Shown here: piece by piece, positions 19,765 to 30,505 of the stretch
Numbering within the stretch: position 1 is the stretch's first letter
How the letters are laid out: every line of letters begins with the position of its first letter
Origin: Rhizopus arrhizus
Lineage: Eukaryota > Mucoromycota > Mucoromycetes > Mucorales > Rhizopodaceae
Direction of reading: 5' to 3'
NCBI GenBank assembly: GCA_024220505.1
Contig: JAKZZE010000005.1
Span: 1,324,501-1,388,500 of the forward strand
DNA: 64,000 bases
Notes under the pieces: model-generated
Seen by the model: the letters and a program-made list of their open reading frames with translations, nothing else
Databases searched by the model: none
What the model was told of the DNA's origin: nothing
Made by a program: the position numbers and the translations under genes

Positions 19765-21413
19765 CACTAGGTGAAAAAATAGGGACAACCTTTTCGAAAA
19801 TTTCATTTCATGCAGCATATAGCATTAAGAGAAGGTCGCCTCATGACGCTAGCAATATATTAAACCGAGGTTAATGTATGAAGTATTTCATCAAAATATG
19901 ATGAGCCAACTATGGAAAATGAGGGAGTAATGCATATATAATTGGTAGAATTTTAGATACTCCACAGCTCAGTTTTAGACAATATTTCGTACTCTTCTAA
20001 TTTGACCTGGAATGTCAGTTATAATTAAAATGCAAACCAATTCTAATATTAGCTATGCACGTTCCTATAATTAATAATATAAAATGGATGCTGTTTTCCC
20101 TCATTCATACATTCTTTTTTTTCGTTATATTCTTCTTACTTCCTGCGAAATTTCTCTTACTTATGCTTCGCGCTTTACCTCAAGACACGCAAGACAGCAT
20201 CAAGTCTGCACTGATGAGCAATAGAATCCCAAAGGATATTGTTGGTAAATTTGGTATCCATCCCAAGACAGTTAGGAGATATAGAAACAAGCTGTTTGGG
20301 CCAATGGTACCCGCAACACGTGGTAGACATACACTTGTGTCATCTGCTACGAAGGAATATATCATGGTATTACTGATTAAAGGAGCCCTAAAGACAGCCA
20401 AGGACGTACATCGGATGCTCATACAACTTGGGTATTCTATGACTTACCGTTCAGCAATAAACGTCCTTGTATCAATGGATTTTTATTCTAGGCGTAAAAA
20501 GAAGCAGCCTCTTTTAACTAATAACCACCGCAAGCAGAGGTTAGCATGGGCAAAGAAGTATCAAAACTGGTCTATACAACAGTGGCATCAAGTAGTGTTC
20601 TCCGATGAAACGAAGATCAACATTTGGGGATCTGATGGCTGCAGATACTATTGGACCCAGCCTGGTGATGTCCTTCGTCCACACCACATAGATCTTTCAG
20701 TGAAGCATGGTGGCGGCAAATTGATAATGTGGGGATGTATAACCAGTGAGAGATCAGGATATGCGTGCCAGGTATACAATGGTACCATGGACTCCTTGGT
20801 GTACCAGCATATTCTTGGAACAACTTACATGAAAACTCTGAAGTACTACGGTATGAACAAGCGCACTATTTACCTTCAACAAGTTAACGACCCAAAGCAC
20901 AAGTCGAAATCAACAATGTCATGGCTCCAACAAAACAAGGTCCAATACAGTAACGATTGGCCACCTAACAGTCCGGATCTGAATCCTATAGAGCATGTGT
21001 GGCATTTGTTGAAACTTAGGTTAAGCCTTTATGAACGAAAGGCCAGAAACATCGACGAGCTATGGGAACGAGTGGACTCCGAATGGAACAAGCTAGATAA
21101 AGATGTTTGTAGAAGTTACATTGACAGCATGCCTGATCGCATAGCAGCGGTAATCAAATCAAAAGGGAGATTTACTCGTTATTAAATAAATACTACTCAT
21201 TTTATAATATAACGATTATAAAATTATTGCAACTATTTCCTCTTTTCTTTCGCCATATGTTATCCTGATCAGCTTTATATGTGGGAAACGTAATGCTCAC
21301 AACCTAAGGTTACGCTCTATAAGCATGGCTTGGATGTCGTACGGAGTGGAAGAGAAAAAAAAAAATGTTAAAAATTATTTTAGGGTAGGTTGTCCCTATT
21401 TTTTCACCTAGTG
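19765..21413 (+). mobile_element. Element I: Tc1-like transposon with an open transposase
   Basis: Inverted ends CACTAGGTGAAAAAATAGGG, flanked by TA (19,763 and 21,414). It lies ten bases after element H. Its two flanks come from different LINE subfamilies. Confidence 0.88.
20163..21185 (+). CDS. Tc1-like transposase of element I (second catalytic Asp replaced)
   Basis: The start chosen is the ATG at 20,163 (340 residues), because the N-terminus then lines up with the related elements; an upstream in-frame ATG at 20,055 adds only a hydrophobic leader. An HTH with HPKTVRRYRNKLFG lies near residues 30-45. The DDE domain has FSDETKINIWG (first Asp) and PDLNPIEHVW (Glu). Where relatives in this window read FQHDNDPKH, this copy reads LQQVNDPKH, so the second catalytic Asp is Val. 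The frame is otherwise complete, with a C-terminal IDSMPDRIAAVIKSKGR. The protein may bind the ends but should not cut unless the neighbouring Asp substitutes. Confidence 0.9.
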   Translation: MLRALPQDTQDSIKSALMSNRIPKDIVGKFGIHPKTVRRYRNKLFGPMVPATRGRHTLVSSATKEYIMVLLIKGALKTAKDVHRMLIQLGYSMTYRSAINVLVSMDFYSRRKKKQPLLTNNHRKQRLAWAKKYQNWSIQQWHQVVFSDETKINIWGSDGCRYYWTQPGDVLRPHHIDLSVKHGGGKLIMWGCITSERSGYACQVYNGTMDSLVYQHILGTTYMKTLKYYGMNKRTIYLQQVNDPKHKSKSTMSWLQQNKVQYSNDWPPNSPDLNPIEHVWHLLKLRLSLYERKARNIDELWERVDSEWNKLDKDVCRSYIDSMPDRIAAVIKSKGRFTRY

Positions 21414-21544
21414 TACCTATCGTGGTAAAATGGGTATTGCACTCCTTGTCAATCCCAAATTTCCTCACCATGTTACGCACTTTCCATCTGTCTCCCCGTA
21501 TGTTTTATCTTGCCAAGTGTCTTTCTTTCTGATCCACTGTGTAT
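21414..21544 (+). pseudogene. LINE ORF2 endonuclease fragment of the LINE 1 subfamily
   Basis: 131 bases matching 2,894-3,024 of LINE 1 with about three differences. The fragment starts at the TA of element I and stops at an LTR. Confidence 0.85.
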
Positions 21545-22114
21545 TGTTGTATAATGGTAAAAGTAGTTTAAGAAAAGGTAGAAACAAAGATCAAGAAACA
21601 GTGTGAGTACTTTTTGAGACTGATCTTTATTTCAGTTTAAGTTAAAGCAAAAATCATTCTAATTGAAGGCAGGTATTTATATCTTATTGAGTGAGTAGCT
21701 TGATATCTTCTATTGTAAGCGTTCTTCTAATATTCAGGTACTTTAGCAAGTGTCATCTATAATTATGATTATGAAAACTTTTCATTTGTTCTTTTGTATG
21801 TCTGTCATAGATTATCTTTTATTCTGGGAATTCCTCACTGATTTGAATAAGGTTATTTTACGCGTTATTTCAATTATATATGAAAGATTAGCAATATTCC
21901 TGATATTGGATTGGATCTTGTAATTTTAGTTGATACTTCTTCTTATCAAAGAACTCTTATTAATACAAAACATATTCTAAAAGAACATGTTTAATTGGAA
22001 TTGATTGTATGATCTTATTTAAATAAACATATATTTTTATTTTATTTAATTATGATCTTGTATTAAGACTTATGTTTATCAATGTCAATTACAATCAGTT
22101 GCTGTTCTACAACA
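21545..22114 (-). mobile_element. Solo LTR (K-type) joining two LINE fragments
   Basis: 570 bases, TGTTGTATAATGG to GTTCTACAACA, near-identical to the LTR at 53,822-54,392. TATA and polyadenylation signals are on the minus strand. The five flanking bases differ (TGTAT and ACCAC), and the two sides come from the middle of one LINE and the start of another. An LTR-LTR recombination is likely. Confidence 0.8.
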
Positions 22115-22120
22115 ACCACC

Positions 22121-22173
22121 ACCTTTCTTTCGCTCTTCCAACCGTTACACAAGGTATTTATTTTTGCTCATCT
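22121..22173 (+). mobile_element. LINE 3: 5' end only
   Basis: ACCTTTCTTTCGCTCTTCC and GTTACACAAGGTATTTATTTTT match the start of LINE 2 (6,429-6,473). Element E cuts it after 52 bases. No tRNA is left beside it; only ACCACC separates it from the preceding LTR. Confidence 0.75.
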
Positions 22174-23451
22174 CACTGCAAATAATTGGTGATTTTCAGC
22201 GTTATCAGTCATTGGCAGTCATTTCTAACATCAAAATTTCAACGATTTAAATAACTTTGATTAAACGAAAAAAATTAAAATGCTTTGTATTGCACCTTTT
22301 TGAATTTTAAAAAAAGATTTAGGTGCGAAAAAAATAAAGAAATTTAATAATTTTATTATTTTTTTTGTGGTGTAAGTATTCATAGAGTTATTCATGTTTT
22401 AAAAAAGTGTCTTTTTTTTCAAATAGTCTCTTTTTGGAAAGCCTGTTCTCCTCTATCGTTGAAAGACCGATATTTTCTTTTTTTTATTTTTGAGGGCAAA
22501 ATGCGGAAAACAAAAGCACATTGTGATTATTTTGATCAGAAGAATACATATTAGGAAGGCAGTCTGTGCTTTTTAGCTTAGCTCATTTGAAGCGTGTAAC
22601 AGAACGTAACAAAATAGTTGCGTTTGGGAAAAAAAAGAAACTGGAAAATTAAAAGTAAAAAGAAAAAAGAGCATAGCAGTAAAAGGTTCCTTATTTAAAT
22701 GAAAACAATAACCTAAGAACAAATATGTTTTATAAAAATACAAATGCTTTTACATTGTAACAAAAGAATATGTGTATATTCTAAAAAGAATAAAAAGTAA
22801 AGAAGCTCTGCTCACATTTTGTTGCAAGGCAGTTATAATTAACAAATACAAGCACAATTTTTTTTGTTTTCAAGTAAAGAGATTACTTTATTATTTTTTA
22901 TGACAAATAATACAAAAGAATATATGTTTTTAAGCTTATATTAGTTCATTACTTACTTTATTTTTGCAGATGGGTGTAATTTGCAATTAGCCATTAGCCA
23001 TTAGCCATTAGAGATGTTAACATTGCCAACTTCCTTTACCAAAAAGGGCTTTTCAGCAGCAAGCAGTAATAAAAGTTTGATATTCTTATAGTTTTATCGT
23101 GTTAAAACGAACAACTTTGCTCATGTGGCTCATGTTCGTCATCCGAATGTGTCCCATCAGGAATTCCTAATGTAAAAAAAAAAAAAAAGAAACCGACATT
23201 AGACTTGGTTGTTATTACTTTTTTATAAGCTTACATTTGACCAGTGCTTGAGCTTTCCTTTTTTTTGTTTTGTGCCTTTGGCATCTAGAGTATTCCATGA
23301 AACAAAACAAGGGAAAAAAAAAAGAAGTTGTTTTACTGCCTTATTTCATTGTTTAAGCACCGACTGTTTTTGCAAATTTACTACTCGTTTTTTATCAGGC
23401 GCATTTTTTTTTTCCTTCTTTATTTCTTTACAAAATACTAAATTCTTCAAA
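22174..23451 (+). other. 5' non-coding arm of element E
   Basis: Includes the short tandem TTAGCCATTAGCCATTAG near 22,988 and a GGAATTCCTAATG motif near 23,160, both present inverted in element D. No gene was seen before the transposase start. Confidence 0.6.
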
Positions 23452-26096
23452 ATGAACAACATCAACATTAAAATCGCTTGCACTTGTACCGAATGCAGCA
23501 TGCATCCCGGTGGATTTAGAAGACTTGCAAAGAGAACTGTTCTTACCCATAAGCGTCTGGACAGATTCAGAGGAAGAGGTTATAATTTTTGTTTTTTCGT
23601 ATAAACGCACTCGTGTTAATGTAAAAAAAAAAAAATAGAGTCCAGAAGACAAACAGCCGAAGCCATGCAGCAATCAACAGCCGTCCCTGAAAACGAAAGT
23701 GAGCATACCACCTTTGAAGGTATATTTTCAGTCGACAAAGCATTTTACATTAGAAAGGATTTATTTATTGAACTGTATTTTACAATTTGTTAGACCATAT
23801 GAATGTTGATGGAGAGGAGGAATTGAGCCACGAAGAACAGCTCAAGCATCTTTTGGTGCTCTACGTGGTTCTTTTTCAAGCAAAAGCATCTCTCTGTACA
23901 AGCTGGTGAAGAATTGTTGGCCTTTCTTTCTTTTTTTGTTCGTGCTCTTGGCCATGACATGGAGATACCAACAAAGATCTCCACGGCTCGTGTCATGGTC
24001 AACCATTCGTCTGCCAGCAGTGGTGTTTCTCGTTTTCTTGTCTGTTCCCTTTGCAGAAGCGTTTACACCACGGGAAGTTTGCATTCCCGACAATGCTCTT
24101 ATGTCAGGTTTGCAAACAACCCTCACCGCCAAGAACAACTATGTGGTAATCCTCTTTTTGTTGGAAGCACTGTCAAGCCTGCTCTTGAGTACCCTTACAA
24201 CTCAATTTTGGAAACATTGAAGAAGTTTTTTGCTCGTCCTGCCTTCGAGTTTCAAATTGAGCAGTGGAGAAGTAGATCGGTGGAAGAGGATGTTCTTTAC
24301 GACATTTATGATGGTAGAGTTTGGAGTCAGCTTGCCGACTCAAATGCTCAGCCATTTGTCAATAAAGAAAGGTCGTTAATGGTGTCGTTGAATGTGGACT
24401 GGTTTCAACCTAGTGACGGTATGCACTATTCTTGTGGTGGTGTGTATCTCACTATCAACAATCTCCCTAGAAGTTCGAGGATGAAGACTTCCAACATTAT
24501 CCTTGTCGGTATGATTCCTGGTCCTGGCGAGCCCACGGATGACCAAATTCAAAACTTCTTGCGGCCAATGGTGGATGAGTTGATTGTCCTGTACGATGGT
24601 GTGGTTATACCCACCTATCAATGCCCAAATGGTGTGCTTGTTCGTGTTGCTTTAATGTCAGTCAATTGCGACATACCTGCAGCGCGTAAAGTAGCCGGGT
24701 TTATGGGGTAGTCAGCTCATAAGGCTTGTAACAAATGCTCGACTGTCTTTCCTAGAATCAGTACTGGTGTGAATTCATCCAAGCCTGATTTTTCCAACTT
24801 TGATGATGAACACTGGATAATGAGGGACAGTATTCAACAAAGACAAGAAGCATTTGACTGGCTGAATGCAACTCACATCACTCAGCAAAGGGCCTTACAG
24901 ACGAGCACGGGGAGTGAATGGAGGAGCTCCATCGACTTTGTTATTTTGATGTGGTGAGATTGACAGCTGTGGATCCAATGCACAACTTGTTTCTTGGTAC
25001 ACCAAAAAGAATGATTGAAGTTTGGGAAGGCTGTGGTTTGCTCACTGTAAATGATTTTAAGGCAATGGCAGATGAATCTAGCTCAGTTATCATTCCTTCT
25101 CAATACTGCAAGATATCCAGATGTATGTAACAAATATAAAAAACTTTAATTCATGTGCAAGCTAATAGTTACTTTTTTTTTTAAAAAAAAGCCAAGATTG
25201 AAAGTTGTTTCAGTAATATGAAATCAGACGAGTGGAGAACGTGGTGCGTTGTGCTGTCGCCATTTCTCTTGAAACAGAAACTGACAAGAGAGCATTTTGA
25301 CAATTGGATGTTATATGTTGAAGCCGTGAAATTGATCACTGGGCCCCTTATTACAAACGAAGACATAGACATAGCCCATTCACTCTTTAAAAATTTTGGC
25401 AAGACTTGTGTTCGACTATATGGAAAGTCTATGACAACACCAAACATGCACATGCATATGCATCTCAAGGAATGCTTTTTGGACTTTGGTCCTTCTTACG
25501 CCTTTTGACTTTATGGTTTCGAAAGCCTTAATGGTAACATAAAAAATATAAATATTAATTTCAAGACAGGCTTCGAAACAACCAATGCTATTATGTTTAT
25601 CCAAAATGTCCAGACACAAGTCCTCGTACACTCATTACATTCATTCATTAACACAACCAACAAAGACATACTCCTATTAGTGAAATCTATAGAAAAGATA
25701 GGCGAGGTTACGAGTGATGAGAGTGGTTTAACGCCATTTGACTACTCTCGTTTCATAGATGGGCCTAATTTATTCAATTCGACAATTACTGGTAGTGAGC
25801 CTCGGCCACCAACCTCCTATCCTTTAAAATACAACAAAAAAACACACCTTATATGTCATGAACATTATGAAGCTTTAAAAACCTATTATATCTACACCTA
25901 TGTAACTAATACATACATCGATACTACTATACATTCATTTAAAAATATTAATTTGTTTGGACAACTTTATCAGCCAGCAATTAACAATTCATTTTCATCA
26001 TCACCTTCATCATTCATTCAGGCCATTGTCGACAATCAACTGCGCATTGGTCAAATATCATATCTTTTCACACATTCATTCAACAACATAACCCAT
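23452..26096 (+). pseudogene. Tnp2-type CACTA transposase of element E
   Basis: Begins MNNINIKIACTCTECSMHPGG, a Cys-rich start typical of fungal Tnp2 proteins, then short exons (GT near 23,578, AG near 23,640; GT near 23,721, AG near 23,793). The core at 23,914-24,711 has LNVDWFQPSDGMHYSCGGVY and ILVGMIPGPGEP, then CNKCSTVFP and DPMHNLFLGT, and finally LNGNIKN and SFIQAI-like C-terminal motifs up to 26,096. Breaks: a frameshift near 23,895, a TAG near 24,709, a frameshift near 24,920 and a stop near 25,508. An LTR removes the end. Confidence 0.85.
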
Positions 26097-26519
26097 TGTT
26101 GTATCCACACAACTAGTAAAGTGAACATTCATGGATAAACGAGAGATCTCCGCAATAGCTAACTCTGCCCTGTTGTCTCTATTGGCGTTCCCATGACTAT
26201 ATCGGAACCTGATTATAACAACGGCAGTCTAATCCAATTTTATTCGATAATTATCGTTAGATCAATAATTTATCTACTTCATTGTCCCTTGATTCGTCAA
26301 GAAGACAGCGGCTATTGATTATCTACTATCTTTCCTTTATCTTCCCATTCTTCCCACATCATTCTTTTAACCGATTAATTGAAATAGCGGTAAAGATCCA
26401 GACATCCAAAAAGTATAAATAGCCTCAAATGTTTTTATTAATAAAGCAACATATAATCTTTAGTTTCACAACTATTGTCTTTTTAGTTTTTGTCTTTTAT
26501 TTTAATACTTGGCAAAACA
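26097..26519 (+). mobile_element. Solo LTR (Y-type), copy 1
   Basis: 423 bases, TGTTGTATCC to GGCAAAACA, with TATAAATAG and AATAAAG on the plus strand. The same LTR at 56,445 has perfect TATTT duplications; here only the right flank is TATTT, and the left flank is element E. Recombination between two Y LTRs explains this. Confidence 0.7.
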
Positions 26520-26591
26520 TATTTAATTATAATCTTGTATTAAGACTTATATTTATTAATGCCAACTACGATCAGTTACTGTTCTACAACA
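26520..26591 (-). mobile_element. End fragment of a K-type LTR
   Basis: Matches the last 72 bases of the LTR at 21,545-22,114, ending GTTCTACAACA. It is the host of the Y insertion. Confidence 0.65.
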
Positions 26592-26613
26592 ATTGGGTCT
26601 TTCTATATAAAAA

Positions 26614-27035
26614 TGTCCATTGGCAGTGAACCAGCAGCCTGACCAATCATCTAAGTAGATAAATATTTCGCGAACAACACCATAGCGAGAGAAATTGCTC
26701 ATGGGATATTTGCAGATAATAAAGTAAAAAATGGAAAGGAAAATAGTGCTTGAAAACTAGTGAATGAGTCTCTATGTAACCTCTTTATTAGATTTCAAGA
26801 CGAGAGAGAGAACCTATTTAATCAAACTACGCCTTTATATAGGAAATAAAATTATTCAGGGATCAAAGTGAGTTCAAGGTCAATTTTAGTATTGAGCTTG
26901 AACAATATAAACATTGTATATGAGCTTTTAAGGAATATGTAATAAGTAATATTATGTATTCAGTACTTGTTATTTCTTATATAAGATCTGAGTAATCTCA
27001 TACGAATAATAGTATTTAATGAGGTAAATACGACA
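26614..27035 (-). mobile_element. Solo LTR (W-type), copy 1
   Basis: On the minus strand it reads TGTCGTATTTACC to CCAATGGACA, with a TATATAAAGG-like TATA and AATAAAG. The same block is at 56,962-57,383. The right flanks of the two copies differ and no duplication is seen, so the exact ends are tentative. Confidence 0.5.
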
Positions 27036-27230
27036 CTGTATGAATTTGCATGATTGTATGAATTTAGGCAAGCTTCGTGGCACCAACAATTGAATTTTCC
27101 ACGGTCGTTGTGCTACAACATTGTTACTTTCTTCTTGGTTACAATATCCATATATAGAATAAAAAGATATGACAATACCAAAAGTGGAACAAAAGGTATG
27201 ACAACGAAAATTGTGACAACCAAAATACTT

Positions 27231-27312
27231 CGTCAGCTACAGGGTTCGAACCTGTGCGGGCGGAGCCCATTAGATTTCAAGTCTAACTCCTTAACCACTC
27301 GGACAAACTGAC
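27231..27312 (-). tRNA. tRNA-Ser(TGA)
   Basis: 82 bases on the minus strand: acceptor GTCAGTT/AGCTGAC, anticodon loop CTTGAAA giving TGA, a long variable arm (GGGCTCCGCCC type) as expected for Ser, T arm ACAGG-TTCGAAC-CCTGT, and discriminator G. There is no intron. TTTT follows five bases downstream (complement of 27,222-27,225). LINE 4 begins at base -1. Confidence 0.95.
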
Positions 27313-27321
27313 ACGTTCTTT

Positions 27322-27369
27322 TGATACTCTCCAAGAGAGATTATGATTGTAAACTCGATTTGTGTGGCC
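27322..27369 (+). repeat. 5' LTR of Ty3 element 1, first 48 bases
   Basis: TGATACTCTCC to GTGTGGCC, matching 37,014-37,061 of the 3' LTR. It is cut by element B; the rest is at 30,506-31,205. Confidence 0.85.
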
Positions 27370-29141
27370 CACTGCACCCAATCCCTATATTCTAAATTAT
27401 TATACTTCGGGTGTTTTAACAGTTGAACTTCGAATAAAATAATACAAATTTGAATTTGCAGGATAGAGATATAATATTTGTATCAAAAAAAACCTAGAAA
27501 AAAATATATGTTATTTCTATAACGATATGTATATGTTTATAATCTGTATATTGGATAAAAAGAAATTGTATTTCTTGTAAAAAATTTTTTGTCTCTTTTG
27601 TACTACATGAATCCATGCAAACTTATAAACTGGGAAAATGAAAAGTTTTCAAATTCAGTGTATGATTTTTTAATTTCAACAAAGGTCAATAACGTAAATC
27701 CATTGGACTGTAAGCTCGGAAATTTAACTGCTTGAGTTGCGACGTCCTCTTGCCAAGCATACTCGATTTGCTATACTGCAAAAAAAAAAGAAAGTACATA
27801 GTACATCTACCCAAAAAAAATAATTTTGTAGGTTTATAATGAAAAGATAGAGAGCAACATTACTTAAATTGTGAAAGGGAACATGAGTTCGATGCTTTTA
27901 TCCAACGAAGAGTAAAATTAATTATTTACAATTGAAATAAAAGAATGGTCTACAGGGAAGTAATAAATATAAACGTTAAATAAAAGATAAAAGCTAGAAA
28001 CAAAAATGAACAAGGAAAAAGGAAAAAGGAAAAAAAAAAAAGAAAAAAGAAAAAAGAAAAAAGAAAATGGTATTTCTTTTTTTGACCGTAAGGAAAATAG
28101 CATCTATCAAAGATGATAGTGCAATGTTTAAAGGACTAAAGCTAAGCAGAAAATAGAAGGGTATGGGTTTGGTAATCATTTTTATTTTTAATTGCAAAAA
28201 GAAACAACAATATTAACATCAAGTAAATTTACATGGCTTGAGATCCCTTATAACAGAGACTATAAGAAAGAGTTATTGTTAATGAAATAAAATAGAACAT
28301 TTTGATAGATTTAGAAAAAAAAGAAAGTGATGTTGAAATTAGAGAATTGCAATGTCGGAATTACTTGCATGTCAAAAAAAAGCAATGTTGGAATTACGTG
28401 CATGTTAAAAAAAAAGAATGTTAAAAGTGACATTGCAAAAGAATACTTACTTTTACAAATTGTCTTAAGCTGAACAAACCTACTTACAGGATATTCGTTT
28501 TATTTATAGAGCATACAGAGACTTACTTTAGGTTATAGAAAGCGGTTTTAGAAATTGCACTGAAATTGGAAATTTTTTTTGATCAAGTACTTTGAAAAAA
28601 AAAATCTAGCTGAGACGTCAACTACAAATGTTTTAATTCATTTACGTTTGTGTGCTAATTACAATTTATTATTCAGTATGTATGCCTTTATTTATGAGCT
28701 TTTTGTCCTATCTTTGATAAAGAATATCATCACTTTGCCTTTTTTTTTTCTTTTTTTTTGGATTACCGCAGTACACTTAACTAAACTCCATCATTTCTTT
28801 TTTGTAAAGTAGTGCACTTATGTAAACTAATCAATATAATACTGAATATGATGGGAAAAGATTCAAATATCTTATCACAAAAGTTGAATTGATTTTACTC
28901 GATGAAAAATTTATTCTTGTTTAGCGGCACTTGTATAATGTCGGTAATGTAACAACATCAATTGAAACTTGTTCTTCCTCTGGAACTTCAAACTGAGTAT
29001 TAAAGATTCTTATTGTTTGATTTTGGAGCTGTATATAAGGAGTTCATAAAGCGACGTATCAATTGTATAAAAGTTTTTGTTGTATTTATACAAAAAGTAA
29101 ATACTCATAGATAAATTTAATACTACTGAATTACAGTAAAA
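27370..29141. other. Left arm and interior of element B without a gene
   Basis: AT-rich sequence with A runs, alignable in pieces with 6,485-7,500 of element A. The region matching exons 2-4 of the element A gene is deleted or unrecognisable. Confidence 0.55.
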
Positions 29142-29267
29142 CTATATCTCTATAAATAAATATGAGACCTCTGCAATGATCACCTTTGATGTATTGTTCA
29201 TATCGGTAGAGCTAGGATTACGAGCATTGACAGGTGCAGGGTTGATTTCGATAATACGGTCAGACAT
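29142..29267 (-). pseudogene. Remnant of the element A-type gene in element B
   Basis: Begins MSDRIIEINPAPVNARN, parallel to MSDRGIQFNPAPANARG in element A, and ends after 41 codons without the coiled coil. It is a truncated copy. Confidence 0.7.
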
Positions 29268-29329
29268 ATTGATATAAGGTACTTTGAAGGAAAAGTAAAG
29301 AAACTTAACATTGAAGCTAGACACACCTT

Positions 29330-30505
29330 AAATACTATTGCGTTCAACTGTAAACTCAGTTCTATTCAAGTCAAAAAATCTATAAAAGGATTGATGTCTC
29401 AGATGAATCTTTTCTTTTCTTTCTTTTTTTTTTTTTGATTTGTTATCCCAGGTAAGTCTCTCTTTTTTTAAATTTTTTTTTCTAATGTTCTTTATTAAAG
29501 ATTTATAGATATGCTCATGGCTATCATAAGTCCTTGAGTCTTTCTGTATCTGTTTATGTGGTAAGTATGCTTTTAAACCTTCATTATCTTTATTAACAAT
29601 CAAATTTTGTTTTTTAGGCTTGATTCTGAAGCTGTTTGAATAGTTTGGCATTGTCTTCTGGTTTCGAAAGAGGTTTAATGTAAGAAAATCGGGTACATCA
29701 TGTTTCACTGTAATTAATCTTTCATTTTATCTAGCTTTGACTCTATTTTCCTCCTGTTTAGTCTACTGTCTTTATCTTTATATTGCTTTTGATCTCTTTT
29801 GAGGCTGCTTCATTGTATTTGTTTATTTTGCCTGATTTGCCTGCTATATTCTATTGTTTGATGCTTCTGAGGTCAAGGTAAGTGCAATTTTGAAAAAAAA
29901 AAAATTTTTTTTTGTATCTACCGTTTAAAGGTGATGTTTCATTATTCCCATAAATTCCCTGCTCCTCCCCCCCTCTTTTCTTTAAATCATATTTAATAAT
30001 CAAATGAACCAATAATATATAATCAATATGGCAAAAGAGCCCAAAAATAAATGAATAAAACCACATTTTTGACCAATAATACTGTATTTTAAGCCTATTT
30101 TTTTCCTAATACAAATCATCCAGAGCTATATATAATCATAATAAACCAATAAGAAAGTATTGTGAAAAGGCAATAAGCCAATAAAGAAGTAATATTAAAG
30201 AGAAATAGACCTATAAGGAAGCTTTGCTAAAAGGCTATAAGCCAATAAAGAAATAGCATCAAAGAGAAACGCAAGCATGTAAGGTCCAATGGAAAAGCGT
30301 TATGTTTGTGTATCATCGTAGAAAGAACAATGAAGCGGCGCGTCACCAAAAGTAACACGGTATTTTATATACATATCTTAACATTTCGAGCAAAATATGC
30401 GAAGTACATATTTTATGGAATCTGTAAATATATTGACGTAAACCCGAAATATCTCATTATATTCTGTCAAATATAATGCTATATATATAGCAATTATGTG
30501 CAGTG
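29330..30505 (+). other. Divergent unit and right arm of element B
   Basis: GTAAGT sites at about 29,453, 29,560 and 29,878 and TAG acceptors before some blocks match those of element A, but no open frame is kept. From 30,003 on, the sequence closely follows 9,893-10,020 of element A. Confidence 0.45.

Larger units (their letters stand above)
22174..26096 (+). mobile_element. Element E: decayed CACTA element with Tnp2
   Basis: Starts CACTGCAAATAATTGG after a TCT. The left 1.2 kb is an inverted relative of element D, and the rest carries a Tnp2-type transposase pseudogene. The right terminus is missing; the element is cut at 26,096 by an LTR. Confidence 0.8.
27370..30505. mobile_element. Element B: CACTA-like element of the A family, in an LTR
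   Basis: Ends CACTGCACCCAATCCC and ATTATGTGCAGTG, with GCC on both sides (27,367-27,369 and 30,506-30,508). The unbroken 3' LTR at about 37,054-37,066 shows the empty site with one GCC. Its arms and its gene remnant match element A with many changes and deletions. Confidence 0.85.

Noticed and set aside
22115..22120. Remnant of a third target tRNA before LINE 3
   Set aside because: Only ACCACC remains, too short to support a tRNA.
26097..26591. Single 495-bp LTR ending GTTCTACAACA
   Set aside because: Copy 2 shows TATTT around 56,445-56,867, so the last 72 bases belong to a K-type LTR that was the host.
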